Shown here one piece after another: positions 60,091 through 64,000 of a stretch of DNA of 64,000 bases. Within the stretch, counting starts at the first letter, position 1; each line of letters opens with the position of its first letter. Below the pieces are notes generated by a model. It did no database searches. It saw nothing but the letters and a program-made list of their open reading frames with translations, and had not been told where the DNA came from. Both the position numbers and the translations under genes were made by a program. The DNA comes from G963665495 sp963677785. GTDB taxonomy: Bacteria; Desulfobacterota; Desulfovibrionia; Desulfovibrionales; Desulfovibrionaceae. Where the stretch lies: positions 1,116,001 to 1,180,000 of the forward strand of contig CAXXDH010000003.1 in the NCBI GenBank assembly GCA_963677785.2, given 5' to 3'.

Positions 60091-61146
60091 TCACGCTGGT
60101 TTCCAATGCTCGGCTTCGAGCAGGTCGTGGTCTTTGGGCTGGATGGCCAGCCGCCTGGCCAGGGCCAGGCGGGTATCCTTGTCCGTGGTTTCGTGCATTC
60201 TGGCCATGGTCAGGTCCGCACCGCGAAAGTCCGCGCCCGAGATGTCGGCCCTGGTAAAGTCCGTGTAGCTGGTGTCCGTCCCCACAAAGCGGGCGCAACG
60301 GCAACCGGCTGCATCAAAACGCGCCTGGCGCAGGTTTGCTTCCGTAAAATCGGCAAAGGCCGCGTCGCAAGCGCTGAACACCGCCTGTTCGAGGTCGGCC
60401 TGGGCAAAGGTGGTCTCACCCAGGCGCGCGCCCGAAAACGTGCAGCCGGACGCGCGGCTGTTGCTGAAATCCGCCTGGTACAGGTCGGATCCGGAGAAAT
60501 TGGACATCCGCAGATCTGCACCGGCAAAAACAGCGCCGCGCAGGTTGGCCTGGTCCAGCTGGACGCAGAATAGCCGCATGTCGCTGAAATCCTGTTCCTC
60601 CAGGTTGCAGCCGCGTAAAAAGACCTTCTGCATTTCAGCCTGCTGCAAGCGCGCTCCTGTAAACGGCACCTTTTTGAAGGCCACCCGGTCCAGGCCGGCC
60701 TGCTGAAAATCCGCCCGGCTGCAGTCGCAGTCCTGCAGGATGCACTTTTTCAATTCGGCCCGGACAAACCGCGTATCGCTCAGATTGACTTGCTGCAGCT
60801 GGGACCAGCCCACTCGTGCCTGTGAGAAATCCGCGCCGCACAGGTCTGTTCCGTTCACGAGGGTCATGTGCAGCTGCGCCCGGCAAAAAACAGCTTCGGG
60901 CATACGGCTCTCGCGTAGGTCGGCCTTGCTCAGGTCGCAGTCCTCAAAGAGCGCCCTGCTGCAGTCGCAGCGGAAAAAGCGCGTCTTGCGTAGCACCGCG
61001 CCGGAAAGATCCGCATTGGCCAGCGAACACTCGGCAAAGCGTCCATTGCCCAGGTCCGCGCCGCGCAGGTTCATGCCGGAAAGGTCCGCGCCCTCCACGG
61101 TACCGTGCTGGGCCAGAATCGCCAGCAACTCATTTCGCGTCATCAA
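60091..61146 (-). CDS. pentapeptide-repeat protein, T6SS-associated
   Basis: The 351 residues are almost entirely A(D/N)LXX-type pentapeptide repeats (e.g. GADLSGMNLRGADLGN, ANLRGAVFAGADLRMSNFSG), predicted to form a right-handed beta-helix. The short unrelated C-terminal tail (KDTRLALARRLAIQPKDHDLLEAE) is helical. Its start overlaps the end of the upstream DUF2169 gene by 17 bases. Position between that gene and the PAAR-like gene suggests a role in effector loading or as an adaptor, which is inferred. No enzymatic domain is present. Confidence 0.85.
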   Translation of the reverse strand: MMTRNELLAILAQHGTVEGADLSGMNLRGADLGNGRFAECSLANADLSGAVLRKTRFFRCDCSRALFEDCDLSKADLRESRMPEAVFCRAQLHMTLVNGTDLCGADFSQARVGWSQLQQVNLSDTRFVRAELKKCILQDCDCSRADFQQAGLDRVAFKKVPFTGARLQQAEMQKVFLRGCNLEEQDFSDMRLFCVQLDQANLRGAVFAGADLRMSNFSGSDLYQADFSNSRASGCTFSGARLGETTFAQADLEQAVFSACDAAFADFTEANLRQARFDAAGCRCARFVGTDTSYTDFTRADISGADFRGADLTMARMHETTDKDTRLALARRLAIQPKDHDLLEAEHWKPA

Positions 61147-64000
61147 GCAACTCCGTACGGCCGTGCAGCAACGTTCGTTTCAGGTTGGCGAACTTGAACA
61201 CGCTGCCGCTGATAACGGCCTTGTAAAAATCCACGCCGAACAGATTCGACCCGCCCAGGTTCGTACGGACGAGCCGGGACTTGCGCAAGGATCCCTGCAG
61301 CAGGTTCATGGCCCGCATGTCCGCGTACTCCAGATCGCAAGAGGTGAGACGGCACTTTTTCGCTGTGGAGCGGTAAAAATCGCTTTCCACCAGGCAACAG
61401 GACTCGAACAGGCTGCCGTCCAGCCGCGCACCGCGAAACAACGTATTGCGCAGGTCGGATTCCCGGAAACAGGCCTGGAGCATTTCCACGCCGGTAAAGT
61501 CCGCGCCCTGGAGTACGCTGTTGCCCCCCATACGGGCTTTGGTCAGGTCCGCGCCCAGAAAGCTGACCCGCCTGCCCCGTACGCCCCAGAACATGGTCTG
61601 AAAAGCACGGGCACGGCCGAAATCCGCATCGTCCAGGACCATGTTTCGAAAAAGGCTCTTGGTCAGTTGCGCGTGGTCGAACCGGGCTTTGGTGGCCCGG
61701 GCGTTGGTCAGGGCGCACATCCGCAGCGTGGCCCGTGAGAAACACGTATTGGTCAGATTCGCATCCTGCAGTACGGCCATGTCGAAACACGCGCCGCCCG
61801 CGTCCGCTTCCTGCAAGTCCGCACCGGAGAACAAGGTCCGCGCGCAACCTGCCGTACGCAGATCCGCCCGGGCAAAGCAGGCCTGGCTGAAAACCGCGCG
61901 GTCCAGCCTGGCGGCCCGGAACACGGCCCCCCGGCAGTCAGCCTCCTGCCCCAGCACCCGGGTGAGATCCGCATGGTCGAAACGCGCCCCTGTCAGGTTG
62001 GCTTTGCGCAGGTCCGCACCATTGAGATCGCAGCCGGAAAAATTTACTCCGGACAAATCCAGCCCGGACATTTTGGCTCCGGCCAGGGACTTCCGGCTGT
62101 GCAAGGCTTGCAGGACTTCCTCCCGGCTCAGCTGCCGCATCCGTTCCGGATCCAGGCCCTGGGCCGCCAGCCTGGCCGCCAGGTTCCGGGCCAGGATCTT
62201 GTTGGTTTCCAGGTCCTTTTTTCCGGCTTCCAACCGCTGCATCTCGCGTTGCAGCCCGGCCTCGGCCTTGTCGGCCAGCTCCCGAACGTCCGCCCGGGCT
62301 TTATGCAGAAACGCGTCCTGACCAGGCGTCAATTTGCCGGAGGCGGCCAGGGTTTCGCGCTGTGCCGTCAGCTGCTCCCCCATTTGTTGTCCGAGTTCGC
62401 CCAGGCTCTGCTGTGGTTTTTCCCGAGCGGCCTGCAGAACGGCCTGGGGATCCAGGCCGCGCGCGCTTATTTCCGCTGATGCCTTTTCGAGCAGCGCTTC
62501 CGCTTGCCGTGTCAGCTGCTTTTTCAAAGGAGCGAAGCGCTCCGTGCCCTGGGCCAGCAGGGAAGCCGTGGTTTGTTTCAGGTCCAGCCCCTGCAGCGGA
62601 TCCGGCAGCTGTTGCAAGCCCTGGGCGGAAAAGTCGGGCGCCAGACAGTGCTTTTGCGCGAATTCCCTGGAAAAAACCGTCATACAAAACGTTCGGGCAT
62701 CTATCCCAGCGGCTTTGGCTGCAAAAAGGGTTTTTCCTTTGGGCAGCACCAAAGCCCGGGCCTGGGGAAACTTGTTTCGCCAGGGGGCCAGGGCCGCTTT
62801 CAGCGTACGCTCCGGGAAGATGACCGCCAGCGGATAACCCAGCTCCGCGTTGCGGGCCAGTAGCGCTTCACTTGTCTGGTCCAGCGCGCCGTCAGGATAG
62901 GGAAGCACCAGAATGTGGCAGGCGTCGCCGATTTCCTGCTCCAGATACAGGGCCTGCAGGTGGTCCGGGGCCACAATCACCGGGCTGTCAGCGGTTGCCG
63001 ACCGGAGCAGTCGCGCGGCGGCTTGCGAACCGGGCAGGATTGTTTCTTCCGCTTCATTGCGGATTGCCAGTCCGGCCGGGTCCTTTCCCTGGAACCAGGG
63101 AACCACCAGGCCTGCCGGGAGAACCAGTTCCTCTCCCCAGGTTTCCGGATCCAGGCCCCACTCCGCGCAAGACAGCGTACGCGCTTCCGGGCGCCACCCC
63201 AGCCAGGCGTTGCGGATGGTCCGGTCAGCGAAACCCAGGCAGCGCAAACGTTCCCATGCGGCGGAGTCGGCCTCCAATACGCGGCGCGCGTGGACCGCAA
63301 AAGCAAAAGCGGCCTGCGGCCAGCTTGTTTCCTGCTGCGGCGGGTTGAGCGCGGACGCGGCTTTGTCCCGGAGCTCTTCCGGTAAAAGAGCAATCTCGTC
63401 CGCCGTTTTCTGCTGCAGCTCCTGCCTGTGCGCGGCGATTTTGCCGCCGGATTCTTCGAGACCCCGTACGGAGTGTTCCAGCCGTTTCCCGGCCAGGTCG
63501 AGCTTTTCCGTGACTCCCTGGAGCGGCGAACCGGGCAGGGGCAAAAAGCCGAGGCGCGAACGCAGCCCCCCGGCAGTGGAGTCCAGCGTATGCAGAACCG
63601 TGCGCGTTCCGGCCAGGGCCAGCGAGCCCAGGCCCGCGTATTCCTGCGGCGTACGCTCCATGACCGGGCTTTGTCCCAGCAGGGTTGCTTGTATCCGGTT
63701 GATTTCCTTGGGCAGGTTTCGCGCCTGCTTCATGGCGGCGGCAAGGGTCTGACTGGCCTGTTGCAGCGGTTCCGGATCCATACGGACGCTGCGGTCCAGA
63801 GCCTTTTGCTGGGCGCTGTTGTAGAACTCGCGGCTTTGAGGCGTAGCCTCCCGTCCTTCCTTGGCCAGAAAAATGCGCACCACGTCCTTGTATTCATCGT
63901 CCAGCACGGGACTTGCGCCGCGCAGCAGCAGCACTCCGCGCAGCTGCCCCGGAAAGAGCCAGAGGGTTTCGGCATGCAGCGGCACCTCGATGAATTCTTC
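61130..64000 (-). CDS. DUF2169-like/pentapeptide-repeat fusion (5' end beyond the window)
   Basis: The gene continues past the right edge; 956 residues are visible. The first (EEFIEVPLHAETLWLFPGQLRGVLLLRG) look like the DUF2169 domain found next to PAAR-like proteins in type VI clusters, where it acts as an adaptor or chaperone. A helical region and a compact alpha/beta segment follow (PVIVAPDHLQALYLEQEIGD, HILVLPYPDG), then a coiled coil (about 480-630). From about 635 to 945 pentapeptide repeats run (SGLDLSGVNFSGCDLNGADL). It overlaps the next pentapeptide gene by 17 bases. The module is one transcript with the PAAR-like gene. Confidence 0.82.
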   Translation of the reverse strand, partial: EEFIEVPLHAETLWLFPGQLRGVLLLRGASPVLDDEYKDVVRIFLAKEGREATPQSREFYNSAQQKALDRSVRMDPEPLQQASQTLAAAMKQARNLPKEINRIQATLLGQSPVMERTPQEYAGLGSLALAGTRTVLHTLDSTAGGLRSRLGFLPLPGSPLQGVTEKLDLAGKRLEHSVRGLEESGGKIAAHRQELQQKTADEIALLPEELRDKAASALNPPQQETSWPQAAFAFAVHARRVLEADSAAWERLRCLGFADRTIRNAWLGWRPEARTLSCAEWGLDPETWGEELVLPAGLVVPWFQGKDPAGLAIRNEAEETILPGSQAAARLLRSATADSPVIVAPDHLQALYLEQEIGDACHILVLPYPDGALDQTSEALLARNAELGYPLAVIFPERTLKAALAPWRNKFPQARALVLPKGKTLFAAKAAGIDARTFCMTVFSREFAQKHCLAPDFSAQGLQQLPDPLQGLDLKQTTASLLAQGTERFAPLKKQLTRQAEALLEKASAEISARGLDPQAVLQAAREKPQQSLGELGQQMGEQLTAQRETLAASGKLTPGQDAFLHKARADVRELADKAEAGLQREMQRLEAGKKDLETNKILARNLAARLAAQGLDPERMRQLSREEVLQALHSRKSLAGAKMSGLDLSGVNFSGCDLNGADLRKANLTGARFDHADLTRVLGQEADCRGAVFRAARLDRAVFSQACFARADLRTAGCARTLFSGADLQEADAGGACFDMAVLQDANLTNTCFSRATLRMCALTNARATKARFDHAQLTKSLFRNMVLDDADFGRARAFQTMFWGVRGRRVSFLGADLTKARMGGNSVLQGADFTGVEMLQACFRESDLRNTLFRGARLDGSLFESCCLVESDFYRSTAKKCRLTSCDLEYADMRAMNLLQGSLRKSRLVRTNLGGSNLFGVDFYKAVISGSVFKFANLKRTLLHGRTELLDDAK

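Overview
The window looks like a chromosomal segment of a sulfate-reducing deltaproteobacterium of the Desulfovibrio type. The best evidence is a tmcDCBA operon for the Tmc transmembrane redox complex, whose TmcA is a four-haem cytochrome c3. A stand-alone AICAR transformylase, several Desulfovibrio-like regulators and a high density of two-component genes fit this. The assignment is inferred from gene content; no rRNA or tRNA gene is visible.

Layout. 1-2730 holds the start of a DnaA-family gene and a radical-SAM-like/NPCBM protein that lacks its SAM-cluster cysteines. 3120-8580 is housekeeping: AICAR transformylase, an RNB exoribonuclease, plsY, lgt and infA. 8829-10703 encodes a large membrane protein. 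10724-14719 (minus) is a urease-type operon ureD-A-B-C-F in which UreC has lost most nickel ligands and catalytic residues, and no ureE or ureG is visible. A strongly folded, possibly transcribed intergenic segment lies upstream of it. 15597-18525 holds an Hsp20 and a Lon-family protease. 18610-23548 (minus) is a sensory operon: a frameshifted PhnD-like binding protein, a hybrid histidine kinase and a REC-kinase. An intact ISL3-family insertion sequence with an 8-bp target duplication lies at 23690-25051. 25243-33216 (minus) holds a peroxiredoxin, a chemoreceptor with stacked HAMP-like units, a very large class I adenylate cyclase and a ricin-type lectin. 33402-37102 is the tmc operon. 37631-42862 holds hemC, a zinc-ribbon protein, an M23 peptidase, panC, metK and a PNPOx-like protein.

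43114-48138 holds an acidic protein of unknown function, a MerR-like regulator flanked by a repeated 13-bp palindromic site, a zinc dehydrogenase, two response regulators and a 37-residue basic protein. 48409-50265 is an in-frame fusion of adenylosuccinate lyase to orotate phosphoribosyltransferase. 50569-54566 is a tight run of an L,D-transpeptidase, a membrane-anchored protein, a TIM-barrel protein and a C45 acyltransferase-like protein. 54980-56425 is an acidic surface protein with 93-bp tandem repeats. 56477-59425 is a multi-PAS kinase homologue that has lost its phospho-acceptor histidine. 59604-64000 (minus) is a type VI secretion accessory module (PAAR-like protein, pentapeptide-repeat protein, DUF2169/pentapeptide protein) cut by the window edge.

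Theme. Three separate proteins keep a family fold but lose its catalytic residues: the urease alpha subunit, the radical-SAM protein and the PAS kinase. The urease case is the most striking, because the whole alpha/beta/gamma set plus UreD and UreF stays in open frame while the nickel-handling residues and the nickel-delivery genes are missing. It is the best candidate here for a repurposed, undescribed system.
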